DNA from: Bacteroidota bacterium
GTDB taxonomy: Bacteria > Bacteroidota > Bacteroidia > Sphingobacteriales > Sphingobacteriaceae
DNA length: 64,000 nt
Reading direction: 5' to 3'
Assembly (NCBI GenBank): GCA_013289045.1
Contig: JABDAU010000005.1
Coordinates: 1-64,000 of the forward strand
Under the pieces are notes generated by a model. That model saw only the letters and a program-made list of their open reading frames with translations, was not told the origin of the DNA and made no database searches. Below, one piece after another: positions 1 through 8,232 of the stretch. The number at the start of each line of letters is the position of its first letter. The first letter of the stretch is position 1. Made by a program: the position numbers and the translations under genes.

Positions 1-1
1 T

Positions 2-1411
2 GTTTCGCATGCTTTTTTGTCGTCTACCGGGATATTTATGTACCCGGAAGGGATGTTACACAGTCCTTCAACCATACATATCGTACCCTATAAAGGATGG
101 ACAAAAGTTTCTACCGGGCTGGAGATGGTTAACAATGATCCGTTTATGGTGCATGCCCCAAACTATGATATCCTGTATGATTCGCCCATAGAAGTGGGCG
201 ACCAGGATGTGTTTGGGTTTAAAGCAGCCGGGGTAAATTACGAAGTATGTATGTATGGCGGCGGCAATTACGACCGTGAGAAGTTAAAGGAGGACATGGC
301 TAAAATTGTGTTGCAGGAGACGGCTGTGTATGGCGAGAACCCAAATAAGCATTACGTGTTTATCGTGCATAATTATTCGGTAAGCGGCGGTGGTCTGGAG
401 CATTTGAACTCGTGTGTATTGGGCGCCGTGCGCGACAGGTATAATACACCAGCCGGTTACCAAAACTTTTTAACACTGGTTTCGCATGAGCATTTTCATT
501 TGTGGAATGTAAAACGCCTGCGCCCGATTGCATTGGGCCCGTTTGATTATGACAACGAGAATTACACTACCGACCTTTGGATAGCTGAGGGTTTTACTGC
601 TTATTACGAAGACATTATACTGCGCCATGCAGGTATTTTTGATGCGGATACCTATCTGAATGTTTTGGGTAACGATATTAATTTGGTTGAGAATTCTCTT
701 GGCCGCAAATCCCAATCGGTAGCCGAAGCCAGCTACGATGCCTGGATAAAATACTATCGCCCGAATGAGAACACTGCCAATACCAATATTTCTTATTACA
801 GCAAAGGTTCGGTACTGGCTATGCTGCTTGACCTGGAGATCATTAACGATAGCGGCGCTAAACATTCGCTGGATGATGTGATGCGTTACCTATATATTGA
901 ATATTATAAGAACAAAAAGCGCGGTTATACTGATGCAGAGTTTAAAGCTGGCCTCGAAAAATTCGCCGGAAAAAATCTGGATGCTTTTTACAAAAAGTAT
1001 GTAACCGGCGTGGACGACCTCGATTACAACAAATATCTCGGCTATGCCGGCTATAAAATAACCGATCAGCAGGCTGCAAACAACGACCCGTACCTGGGCT
1101 TTGCTTCCTCAAATAATGGCGGTAAAATTATTGTTACTTCAGTACAGCGAAACAGCCCGGCCTGGGTAGACGGTATTAACGCAGATGACCAGGTAACCGC
1201 CATAGACGGAAAGACCATCAGCACGATGCAGGATGCATTGACCGGTAAAAAGGTTGGCGATAAAATAACTGTTACGGTGTTACGCGACGGTATTTCAATT
1301 GACCTGCCGGTAACATTATTGCGTAACCCGCAGGTAAAATACAAGGTTGATTCGGTGGAGAACCCTACTGCGGAGCAAACCGTGGTAAGGAACAAATGGC
1401 TGAAACTATAA
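2..1411 (+). CDS. M61 family metallopeptidase with C-terminal PDZ domain (5' truncated)
   Basis: Zinc metallopeptidase of the M61 (glycyl aminopeptidase-like) family, usually about 600 residues, so roughly the first quarter lies outside the window. The frame is open from base 2; the track's TTG start at 17 is only an internal codon. The HExxH zinc motif (HEHFH, H157/E158/H161 in track numbering) is followed about 30 residues later by WIAEGFTAYYED, which supplies the third zinc ligand. An upstream GGGLEHLNS segment is typical of the family. Residues about 360-450 form a PDZ-like domain (TSVQRNSPAWVDGI). It is probably a secreted or periplasmic aminopeptidase, but the signal peptide is not visible. 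Confidence 0.9.
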   Translation, partial: VSHAFLSSTGIFMYPEGMLHSPSTIHIVPYKGWTKVSTGLEMVNNDPFMVHAPNYDILYDSPIEVGDQDVFGFKAAGVNYEVCMYGGGNYDREKLKEDMAKIVLQETAVYGENPNKHYVFIVHNYSVSGGGLEHLNSCVLGAVRDRYNTPAGYQNFLTLVSHEHFHLWNVKRLRPIALGPFDYDNENYTTDLWIAEGFTAYYEDIILRHAGIFDADTYLNVLGNDINLVENSLGRKSQSVAEASYDAWIKYYRPNENTANTNISYYSKGSVLAMLLDLEIINDSGAKHSLDDVMRYLYIEYYKNKKRGYTDAEFKAGLEKFAGKNLDAFYKKYVTGVDDLDYNKYLGYAGYKITDQQAANNDPYLGFASSNNGGKIIVTSVQRNSPAWVDGINADDQVTAIDGKTISTMQDALTGKKVGDKITVTVLRDGISIDLPVTLLRNPQVKYKVDSVENPTAEQTVVRNKWLKL

Positions 1412-1493
1412 CCAATGGTTAATTTTTAACCCAAAAATGTAAAAACATTTATATTTTTATTTGTTAGTATAGTATTATATTAAGCGTTACTAT

Positions 1494-1649
1494 ATGAATT
1501 CATTACTTTATATCATTGCCGCAATTTTACTTATCGGCTGGGCCCTGGGCGTATTTATTTACGGTGTAAACGGCATTATACATATTCTGCTTGTTATGGC
1601 AATTATCGCAATTGTATTGGGTATTGTAAGAAAGCCTACGGCGATATGA
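1494..1649 (+). CDS. Small Lmo0937-like (DUF5670-type) membrane peptide
   Basis: A 51-residue ORF absent from the supplied track. It starts at ATG and is almost entirely two hydrophobic segments (LLYIIAAILLIGWALG and HILLVMAIIAIVLGIV) joined by a short YGVNG turn. The pattern xxIIAxILxIGWxLG, then G(I)IHILLVxAIIA, is the signature of the tiny Lmo0937-family membrane proteins common in Bacteroidota. Function is unknown. It lies about 80 bases after the M61 gene and ends before a minus-strand mini gene. The family call is from recalled motif pattern only. Confidence 0.7.
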   Translation: MNSLLYIIAAILLIGWALGVFIYGVNGIIHILLVMAIIAIVLGIVRKPTAI

Positions 1650-1683
1650 GGTTAGTTCATGGTTTATGGTTCATAGGTCATGG

Positions 1684-1860
1684 TTATAGTTCACCCTTAG
1701 GGATTGGGTAATACTCATTTTCGTACTTCATTATAAGAATAGTCAGCGAGTTTAATTCTTTAAAATCAGCGGTATTTTCTTTTATATCCTTCTGCATCAG
1801 CTCATAAACACGGGCAAGCGCTAAGTCATATTGATCCCCATTATCTATTGATTTCAACAT
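1684..1860 (-). CDS. Mini protein resembling the N-terminal half of HigA-type antitoxins
   Basis: A 58-residue minus-strand ORF below the track's size cut. It reads MLKSIDNGDQYDLALARV and ends in YENEYYPIPKGEL. The spacing of D-Y-x-x-ALxRxxEL, then L-x-x-LxxLIxxYExxxYPI, mirrors the N-terminal region of HigA-like antitoxins, including the longer copy at 56594-56956. The DNA-binding HTH domain that follows in HigA is absent. It may be a stand-alone member of that family or a decayed remnant. No HigB toxin is adjacent. It is divergent from pdeM, with 57 bases between start codons. Confidence 0.55.
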   Translation of the reverse strand: MLKSIDNGDQYDLALARVYELMQKDIKENTADFKELNSLTILIMKYENEYYPIPKGEL

Positions 1861-1904
1861 AACACGAAAGTAAAAATTCTGCCATTCAAAATTTATCGTT
1901 TTGC

Positions 1905-1912
1905 TACCTTTG
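1905..1912 (+). promoter_or_regulatory. Candidate -7 promoter box of pdeM
   Basis: TACCTTTG matches the Bacteroidota -7 consensus TAnnTTTG and ends only five bases before the pdeM ATG. A transcript from it would be leaderless or nearly so. No clear -33 TTG was found. Confidence 0.4.
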
Positions 1913-1917
1913 TCCTC

Positions 1918-2583
1918 ATGGATAAGTGCGCCGGACTTGAATTTAACCTATTAGAGCAAAACCTCCTATTACTCCCTCAAAAAGCAATTTATTGGCAGGA
2001 AGAAAAAGCGCTGATCGTTGCTGATGTGCATTTGGGCAAGGTGGGGCATTTTCGTAAAGCAGGTATTGCCGTACCGCGCGATATGGAGCAGGATGACCTG
2101 GCTGTACTATCAGATCTTATCGAAGAATATAACCCGCAAAAGATCTTTTTCCTGGGCGACCTGTTTCACAGCGACATGAATGCCGACTGGGAATGGTTTG
2201 TGCTTTGGCGCAGGCATTTCCCCAAATTAGAGATCATCCTGATAAAAGGTAATCATGATATTATCCACGACGGGCATTACCTGGAGCTGAATGTGAAGCT
2301 GCATAAATCACTTAAAGTTGGTCCGTTTTTAATGCTGCATCATCCTATCGACAGCATTCAGCAATTAATGGTTGATGGTTACGTGCTTTGCGGGCACATT
2401 CACCCGGGGGTGAGCCTTGCAGGACGGGCGCGCCAGCATTTAACATTACCTTGTTTTGCATTTGGCCAAAAACAAGCTATACTGCCTTCATTCGGCAGGT
2501 TTACAGGGCGTGTGGCGATACGCGACCAAAAAACCGATCGTATTTTTGCTGTGCTGAAGGATAAGATAATGGCAATAGCCTGA
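1918..2583 (+). CDS. pdeM: Ligase-associated DNA damage response endonuclease PdeM (metallophosphoesterase)
   Basis: A 221-residue cytoplasmic calcineurin-like phosphoesterase. Metal-binding motifs appear in order: DVHLGK (about residue 41), GDLFHS (about 80), GNHD (about 117) and CGHIHPG (about 160). The LLPQKAIYW start and the GHFRKAGIAVP segment after the first motif are typical of PdeM, which is usually encoded with an ATP-dependent DNA ligase, an Lhr helicase and a nuclease. None of those partners lies in this window, so the DNA-repair role is inferred from the family. Length is normal. Confidence 0.85.
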   Translation: MDKCAGLEFNLLEQNLLLLPQKAIYWQEEKALIVADVHLGKVGHFRKAGIAVPRDMEQDDLAVLSDLIEEYNPQKIFFLGDLFHSDMNADWEWFVLWRRHFPKLEIILIKGNHDIIHDGHYLELNVKLHKSLKVGPFLMLHHPIDSIQQLMVDGYVLCGHIHPGVSLAGRARQHLTLPCFAFGQKQAILPSFGRFTGRVAIRDQKTDRIFAVLKDKIMAIA

Positions 2584-2586
2584 GGG

Positions 2587-3729
2587 TTATTTAATTTTAT
2601 TCTTATCCATGTAATCCTGTAATTCTTCAGAAAGTACATTGAACCCTATATTACGCTTGATGATCTTCCAGTCACCATCCACCAAAATATAGCTTGGAAT
2701 TTTAGTTGCCTGCCAGTTTTTTTCGTTCGGAGAGTCATCGCCTTTCAAATCCGAAATATTTATCCACGTAAGGCCGCCGCTCGATACTGCATTTTTCCAT
2801 ACTTTAGGATCAGTATCAAGCGACACACTCACCACGGTAAAATTCTGGTATGTTTTTAATGGGCTGAAGGAATCATGCAGCAGCTTTGAATGAACGTCCC
2901 TGCTCAATTCGTTATCGGCTGTCCAAAACTCCACAAGGGTTATCTTTCCCTTTACCATTTGCGGATCGAATGGCTTGCCATCAATTGTAACACCTGCCAG
3001 TTGAGGTGCAACATTTCCCGGTGCAAGCTTTTTCAACCCGTTAAGCTTATCGCCTTCTTCAATACCATCGGCAGTCTTTTTTTGCTCGTCTGTAAATTTT
3101 TGATAGATAGGATAACAATCATCTGCATTGCTTTCATAATCCAGTTGCGATAAAATGTGTGCCGCCACTTTACTCTGCGGATATTGGCCCACATACGTTG
3201 CGAGCGCTCTGATCTTGTTTTTTTCCTGCTGGTTTAACAGGCTATCGCGTAGATTGCGCGCTTTGGCTATATCATCGGTAGATGAACTTTTATCATTAAT
3301 CGCATCGGAATATTGTTGCAGGCCCTTTGCAACCGCTGCATTTTGTGTATTGGCAATGGCATAATATTGCGATAGCTCGGTTTGTGTTTCTGATGATGAA
3401 GTAATGGCCGGATACCGGCGTGCAGTTTCGGGCTCGGCCGCTATGGTGTAAGTACCCGGCTCAAGGTAAATGTCATAACCTGGAATACGGTTTTGCATAG
3501 CGCTGATCTTAATGATGCGCATGGTGTAATATCCTATGGTATCAACCGTAAGATGGAAATCAAATTTCCCGTCTTCAATGTTCCCTGAAAATTTTATGTG
3601 ACCGTCCTGGTCTTTAATAATGAGCGTACCGCTTGTAAATCCGGTGGCAGTGCCGCTTATTTCGGCAAATTTGTTGCGGCGGCAGCTGCTTAAAACCGCA
3701 AGTAAGAGAGCAAGGTATAGGTATTTCAT
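2587..3729 (-). CDS. TlpA-like thioredoxin-fold lipoprotein lacking the CxxC active site
   Basis: A 380-residue exported lipoprotein: a short hydrophobic signal ends in the lipobox LSSC (Cys16). Residues about 23-110 resemble the DUF4369 beta domain that precedes many Bacteroidota TlpA/ResA-like proteins. A helical linker follows, then a thioredoxin-like domain from about residue 245 (GNVAPQLAGVTIDGKPFD). Where the family has WASWCGPC this protein has FWTADNELSR, so both catalytic cysteines are missing. The cis-Pro loop (KIPSYILVD) is kept. It therefore probably has a binding or structural role rather than disulfide exchange. It is convergent with pdeM, with stops three bases apart. Confidence 0.8.
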   Translation of the reverse strand: MKYLYLALLLAVLSSCRRNKFAEISGTATGFTSGTLIIKDQDGHIKFSGNIEDGKFDFHLTVDTIGYYTMRIIKISAMQNRIPGYDIYLEPGTYTIAAEPETARRYPAITSSSETQTELSQYYAIANTQNAAVAKGLQQYSDAINDKSSSTDDIAKARNLRDSLLNQQEKNKIRALATYVGQYPQSKVAAHILSQLDYESNADDCYPIYQKFTDEQKKTADGIEEGDKLNGLKKLAPGNVAPQLAGVTIDGKPFDPQMVKGKITLVEFWTADNELSRDVHSKLLHDSFSPLKTYQNFTVVSVSLDTDPKVWKNAVSSGGLTWINISDLKGDDSPNEKNWQATKIPSYILVDGDWKIIKRNIGFNVLSEELQDYMDKNKIK

Positions 3730-3864
3730 ATTTTATAAATAGGCGCTCTAAATATAAAGGAAAGGTAATTAACTCCAAATTATCATCACAGCTTAGATTG
3801 TTTCTAAATAATTATTTGTCTGCTAATTAGCCCCCACATTTACAATCTTTTATTATTTAATAAA

Positions 3865-3872
3865 TACTTTTG
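3865..3872 (+). promoter_or_regulatory. Candidate -7 box of the sdh operon
   Basis: TACTTTTG is an exact TAnnTTTG match, ending 22 bases before the sdhC ATG. It is the only such box in the gap before the operon. A -33 element is not convincing. Confidence 0.5.
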
Positions 3873-3894
3873 CGCCAATAAATCTGATTCTGTA

Positions 3895-4671
3895 ATGAGC
3901 GAATTTAAACAAACCTTTAACTCATCGCTGGGCAAAAAGCTCATCATGGCTTTAACGGGCTTGTTCCTGTGCACGTTTTTAATTGTGCACCTGGGCGGCA
4001 ACCTGTTACTGTTCAAAAACGACGATGGTTTTGGCTTTAATGTTTACGCCAATTTTCTTACGCATTTTCCGCCGATAGAAGTTGTGGCGTATCTCCTTTA
4101 CCTGTGCATTGTTGTGCACGCCATTTATGCGCTGGTGCTTACCGTTAAAAACCGACGCGCAAGGCCTGTGGGCTATGCAGTGGTAAACAAATCGCCTGCA
4201 AGCTGGTCGTCAAAAAACATGGGACTTTTGGGTTCAGTGCTGCTGTTGTTCCTTGTTATACACATGGGCAATTTTTGGTATACTTATAAGTATACGCATA
4301 ACGTAGGCTATAAGGAATACCGTACAGACCTGTCATCAGGTATTACTACATCAAGCAACTTTACACCATTATCTCCGGATTTTGAAAACTCGGTACAAAC
4401 TGCAAACAATACCGAAATTGTCCGTGTAAAGGACCTGCATGCTACGGTAGCATTTGTTTTCCATAACATTTGGTATGTGCTGATCTATGTGATCGCAATG
4501 GGTGCGGTATCGTTTCACTTATTGCATGGTTTCCAAAGCGCATTTCGCACACTTGGCTGGGTGCACCGTAAGTACACGCCTATTGTTGAGTTTATCGGCA
4601 CATGGCTTTTTGCCGTGATCATACCTGTAGGTTTCGCTTTGATGCCGATCGTTTATTATTTCTGTAGATAA
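3895..4671 (+). CDS. sdhC: Succinate dehydrogenase cytochrome b558 membrane subunit
   Basis: The single membrane anchor of complex II, 258 residues. Five hydrophobic segments are visible (about 15-40, 61-82, 108-130, 185-213, 232-256). Histidines suited to ligating two haems lie in or next to them (HLGGN, VVHAIYA, VIHMGNF, HLLHGF). The N-terminal [16 protein letters not shown] is typical of the Bacteroidota/Bacillus-type SdhC. It passes electrons from SdhAB to menaquinone in the inner membrane. sdhA starts 25 bases downstream. The loop between helices 3 and 4 is slightly longer than usual. Confidence 0.93.
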   Translation: MSEFKQTFNSSLGKKLIMALTGLFLCTFLIVHLGGNLLLFKNDDGFGFNVYANFLTHFPPIEVVAYLLYLCIVVHAIYALVLTVKNRRARPVGYAVVNKSPASWSSKNMGLLGSVLLLFLVIHMGNFWYTYKYTHNVGYKEYRTDLSSGITTSSNFTPLSPDFENSVQTANNTEIVRVKDLHATVAFVFHNIWYVLIYVIAMGAVSFHLLHGFQSAFRTLGWVHRKYTPIVEFIGTWLFAVIIPVGFALMPIVYYFCR

Positions 4672-4696
4672 TTATAACTCACAAAACATAAAGAAC

Positions 4697-6631
4697 ATGA
4701 GTTTAGATGCTAAAATTCCTGAAGGCCCATTAGCCGAAAAATGGAGCAAGCATAAATTTAATTTAAAGCTGGTTAACCCTGCCAACAAGCGTAAGTACGA
4801 CATAATAGTTGTAGGTACCGGTTTGGCCGGTGCATCAGCTGCGGCAACGCTGGCCGAGCTGGGCTACAATGTGAAAGCATTCTGTTTCCAGGATAGCCCG
4901 CGCCGTGCGCACTCAATTGCTGCGCAGGGTGGTATAAACGCTGCTAAAAATTACCAGAACGACGGTGACAGTGTTTACCGCTTATTTTATGATACCATAA
5001 AGGGTGGTGACTTCCGCGCACGTGAGGCCAACGTTTACCGTTTGGCTGAAGTATCGGTGAACATCATCGACCAGTGTGTTGCACAAGGCGTACCATTCGC
5101 ACGCGAATACGGCGGCTTGCTGGATAACCGTTCATTCGGTGGTGCGCAAGTATCGCGTACATTCTACGCCCGCGGCCAAACGGGACAGCAGTTATTACTG
5201 GGTGCATACTCGGCATTGAACCGCCAGATCCACCACGGTAAAGTGAAAATGTACACCCGTACCGAAATGCTTGACGTGGTATTAGTAGACGGCGAAGCAC
5301 GCGGCATAGTAACCCGCAGCTTAACGACCGGCGCCATCGAAACACACAGCGGTCATGCCGTATTGTTGTGTACCGGCGGTTACGGTAACGTATTCTACCT
5401 GTCAACCAACGCAGCAGGATCGAACGTAACTGCTGCATGGCGCGCGCACAAACGCGGAGCTTACTTTGGCAATCCTTGCTACACGCAGATCCATCCTACC
5501 TGTATCCCGGTAACGGGCGATCACCAATCGAAACTGACATTGATGTCGGAATCGCTGCGTAATGATGGTCGTGTTTGGGCACCTAAAACGGTTGAGACCG
5601 CTGAGAAGCTGCGCAAAGGCCAATTGAAAGCCAGCGACATAAAAGACGAAGACAGGGACTACTTCCTGGAAAGAAAATACCCGGCATTTGGTAACCTTGT
5701 TCCGCGCGACGTGGCATCACGTAACGCGAAGGAAATGGTTGACGAGAACCGCGGCGTAGGCGCATCGGGGTTTGCCGTGTTCCTTGACTTTTCGGATGCC
5801 ATAAAACGTTTGGGTAAAGATACAGTGGCTGCCAAATATGGTAACCTGTTTGATATGTATTACCAGATCACCGATGAGGACCCGTATACGCAGCCAATGC
5901 GTATCTATCCTGCGGTGCATTATACAATGGGCGGCCTTTGGGTTGATTATAACCTGATGACCAACGTACCGGGCCTTTACGCTTTAGGCGAATGTAACTT
6001 CTCCGATCACGGCGCGAACCGCCTTGGAGCTTCGGCGCTGATGCAGGGTTTGGCGGATGGTTATTTCGTGATCCCCTATACTATTGGTGATTACCTGGCG
6101 AAGATCGGCCCTAAAGCGGTTGATACCAATCACCCCGCTTTTGAAGAAACCAAGCAGAGTGTGCTTGCATATGTAAATAAACTATTAGCGCTAAAAGGCA
6201 ATAAAACCGTTAACGAATACCACCGTGAACTTGGCCACATTATGTGGGAATATTGCGGCATGGCGCGTACCGAAGAAGGCCTGACCAAAGCACTTGGCCT
6301 GATCCAGGCATTGCGTGCCGATTTCTGGGTGAATGCCAAAGTGGTTGGCGAGAACGAAGAAGTTAACCCGGCGCTTGAAAAAGCAGGTCGCGTAGCTGAC
6401 TTCCTCGAATTAGGCGAGCTAATGGTAAGAGACGCGCTGATGCGTAAGGAATCATGCGGTGGCCACTTCAGGCTGGAATCGCAGACACCTGATGGCGAAG
6501 CGCTGCGTGACGATGAGCACTTTGCTTTCGTTGCTGCCTGGGAGTATAAGGGTGATAACCAGCCGGAGGAGCTACATAAAGAGGCCTTGGAATTCGAATA
6601 TGTTCACCTAACACAAAGAAATTACGCTTAA
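4697..6631 (+). CDS. sdhA: Succinate dehydrogenase/fumarate reductase flavoprotein subunit
   Basis: The 644-residue catalytic subunit of complex II, which oxidises succinate to fumarate using covalent FAD. The FAD-binding Rossmann motif [12 protein letters not shown] is at about 38-50. His72 in [11 protein letters not shown] is the expected flavin-linked residue. Later motifs are [20 protein letters not shown], and [20 protein letters not shown] near the C-terminal side. Length and motifs are normal. It is the second gene of the sdhC-A-(diiron)-B operon. The next gene starts only four bases after its stop. Confidence 0.97.
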   Translation: MSLDAKIPEGPLAEKWSKHKFNLKLVNPANKRKYDIIVVGTGLAGASAAATLAELGYNVKAFCFQDSPRRAHSIAAQGGINAAKNYQNDGDSVYRLFYDTIKGGDFRAREANVYRLAEVSVNIIDQCVAQGVPFAREYGGLLDNRSFGGAQVSRTFYARGQTGQQLLLGAYSALNRQIHHGKVKMYTRTEMLDVVLVDGEARGIVTRSLTTGAIETHSGHAVLLCTGGYGNVFYLSTNAAGSNVTAAWRAHKRGAYFGNPCYTQIHPTCIPVTGDHQSKLTLMSESLRNDGRVWAPKTVETAEKLRKGQLKASDIKDEDRDYFLERKYPAFGNLVPRDVASRNAKEMVDENRGVGASGFAVFLDFSDAIKRLGKDTVAAKYGNLFDMYYQITDEDPYTQPMRIYPAVHYTMGGLWVDYNLMTNVPGLYALGECNFSDHGANRLGASALMQGLADGYFVIPYTIGDYLAKIGPKAVDTNHPAFEETKQSVLAYVNKLLALKGNKTVNEYHRELGHIMWEYCGMARTEEGLTKALGLIQALRADFWVNAKVVGENEEVNPALEKAGRVADFLELGELMVRDALMRKESCGGHFRLESQTPDGEALRDDEHFAFVAAWEYKGDNQPEELHKEALEFEYVHLTQRNYA

Positions 6632-6635
6632 GGAA

Positions 6636-7259
6636 ATGCTTAATGATGCTGCGTTGATAAAGCTGTTGAAGCAGGCGTATTCGGCCGAAAAGGCCGCTGC
6701 ATTTGCTTACCAGGGACACGCAGGATCAGTAAGGGATAAAACGGAAAAAGAATCTATCAGGCAAATTGAGATTGATGAGTGGAACCATCGGGAAGAGGTG
6801 CTAAAACTGATGAATATACACCAGGTACCTGTTTCAAAATGGTACGAGGTGAAGAATTATTTTATCGGGAAAACCATCAGCGTAAGCTGTTACCTTATTG
6901 GCTGGTTTATGCCATTTTATTTTGCCGGGAACCTGGAAAGCGGAAATGTATGCGAATACGTACGCATGAAGCGGCTTTTTAATGCGCAGGGAATAACCGA
7001 GCATGATGCCATTTTATACGAAATGAGCCTAAAGGAAAAGGAACATGAAGTATATTTTTATGAGCAGATAGCAGACAGTAAAATGCTTCCATTCTTTGAA
7101 AGGCTATTTTCATGGGGGAAGAACAAAAGAAAAAATGATATCGACCTTGAAAAGGGTTTTTATATTGAGGATACGAATACATATTGCGAAGGCTTTGGAG
7201 AGAAGGGCGAGAAACAGCCACTTAAAAAACTCCAGGATCACAGCGATATAACGAATTAA
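6636..7259 (+). CDS. COQ7/ferritin-like diiron protein inside the sdh operon
   Basis: A 207-residue four-helix-bundle type protein. Diiron ligand spacing is visible: a Glu in AEKAAAFAYQGH (about residue 18), ExxH in EWNHREEV (about 47-50), a Glu in NVCEYVRMK and a second ExxH in KEKEHEVY. A hydrophobic stretch in the middle (CYLIGWFMPFYFAG) resembles the membrane-docking region of COQ7-type hydroxylases. The family call is ferritin-like/COQ7-like. The substrate is unknown, and ubiquinone synthesis is unlikely in a menaquinone-using phylum. Its position four bases after sdhA and about 50 before sdhB implies co-transcription with complex II. Confidence 0.75.
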   Translation: MLNDAALIKLLKQAYSAEKAAAFAYQGHAGSVRDKTEKESIRQIEIDEWNHREEVLKLMNIHQVPVSKWYEVKNYFIGKTISVSCYLIGWFMPFYFAGNLESGNVCEYVRMKRLFNAQGITEHDAILYEMSLKEKEHEVYFYEQIADSKMLPFFERLFSWGKNKRKNDIDLEKGFYIEDTNTYCEGFGEKGEKQPLKKLQDHSDITN

Positions 7260-7309
7260 TAAGATTGACACCTGGTTTGAATTAACCTTCAAACCTAAAA
7301 AATAGAGAT

Positions 7310-8083
7310 ATGGGAAATATGAACCTCACCCTAAAAGTATGGCGCCAGAAAAACGCGCAAACGCCGGGTAAATTTGTAACCTATAAGGCTGAAGGTATTT
7401 CACCGGATATGTCGTTCCTGGAAATGCTGGATGTGGTGAACGAAAGCCTGATCCTGAAAAGCGAGGAACCGATCCATTTCGACCACGATTGTCGCGAAGG
7501 TATTTGCGGGATGTGCTCGCTGTATATCAACGGTCACCCGCATGGGCCAAAAAGGGCTATCACTACCTGCCAGCTACACATGCGCAGCTTTAAGGATGGT
7601 GAAACCATAACCATTGAACCATGGCGCGCAGCACCATTCCCGGTAATAAAGGATTTGGCGGTTGACCGCTCTGCCTTCGACCGTATTCAACAGGCCGGCG
7701 GTTATGTTTCTGTAAACACCGGCGGCGTACCTGATGCCAACGAAATACTGATACCAAAAGTAATTGCCGACGAAGCCTTCAACTCTGCTACCTGCATTGG
7801 TTGCGGCGCTTGTGTGGCTGCTTGTAAAAATGCTTCGGCTATGCTGTTCGTTTCGGCAAAGGTATCACAGTTCGCGATGCTGCCGCAAGGTCAGACCGAA
7901 CGCTGGAGCCGCGTACAAAAAATGGTAGCGCAGATGGACGAAGAAGGTTTCGGTAATTGCACCAATACCGGCGCTTGCGAAGCCGAATGCCCAAAAGAGA
8001 TCCAGCTCACCAACATCAGCCGCATGAACAATGATTATTTCAGTGCCAAGTTGTTCCGTGAGGAGCATGCGCATGAGGAATAG
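7310..8083 (+). CDS. sdhB: Succinate dehydrogenase/fumarate reductase iron-sulfur subunit
   Basis: A 257-residue electron-transfer subunit of complex II. The [2Fe-2S] site is CREGICGMC (C61/C66/C69) with a further Cys in TTCQLH. The C-terminal ferredoxin domain has [12 protein letters not shown] (about residue 162) and [12 protein letters not shown] (about 217) for the [4Fe-4S] and [3Fe-4S] clusters. ATG at 7310 is chosen; another ATG follows three codons later. It is the last gene of the operon, followed by a hairpin terminator at 8119. Confidence 0.96.
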   Translation: MGNMNLTLKVWRQKNAQTPGKFVTYKAEGISPDMSFLEMLDVVNESLILKSEEPIHFDHDCREGICGMCSLYINGHPHGPKRAITTCQLHMRSFKDGETITIEPWRAAPFPVIKDLAVDRSAFDRIQQAGGYVSVNTGGVPDANEILIPKVIADEAFNSATCIGCGACVAACKNASAMLFVSAKVSQFAMLPQGQTERWSRVQKMVAQMDEEGFGNCTNTGACEAECPKEIQLTNISRMNNDYFSAKLFREEHAHEE

Positions 8084-8118
8084 TCTGATAGCACGCCTCT
8101 AATTTATTCTTATATAGC

Positions 8119-8144
8119 AAAGGCTCCCGGTTTGGGGGCCTTTT
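8119..8144 (+). terminator. Intrinsic terminator of the sdh operon
   Basis: AAAGGCTCCC and GGGGGCCTTT pair into a 10-bp stem with one G-T wobble and a short loop. The stem lies 35 bases after the sdhB stop and runs into a T-rich tail (TTTTGCGTTTT). Confidence 0.8.
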
Positions 8145-8232
8145 GCGTTTTGAAACTGTAGTCTTCGACTACCTTTCCAAACTCTATTTATTTTTTATCT
8201 TTAACTGTTTTAACATCCATCATCATTACAAA

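Noticed and set aside
8143-8232. TTG start of the S9 peptidase in the track
   Set aside because: It lies in the sdh terminator; the ATG at 8233 opens a clean signal peptide.
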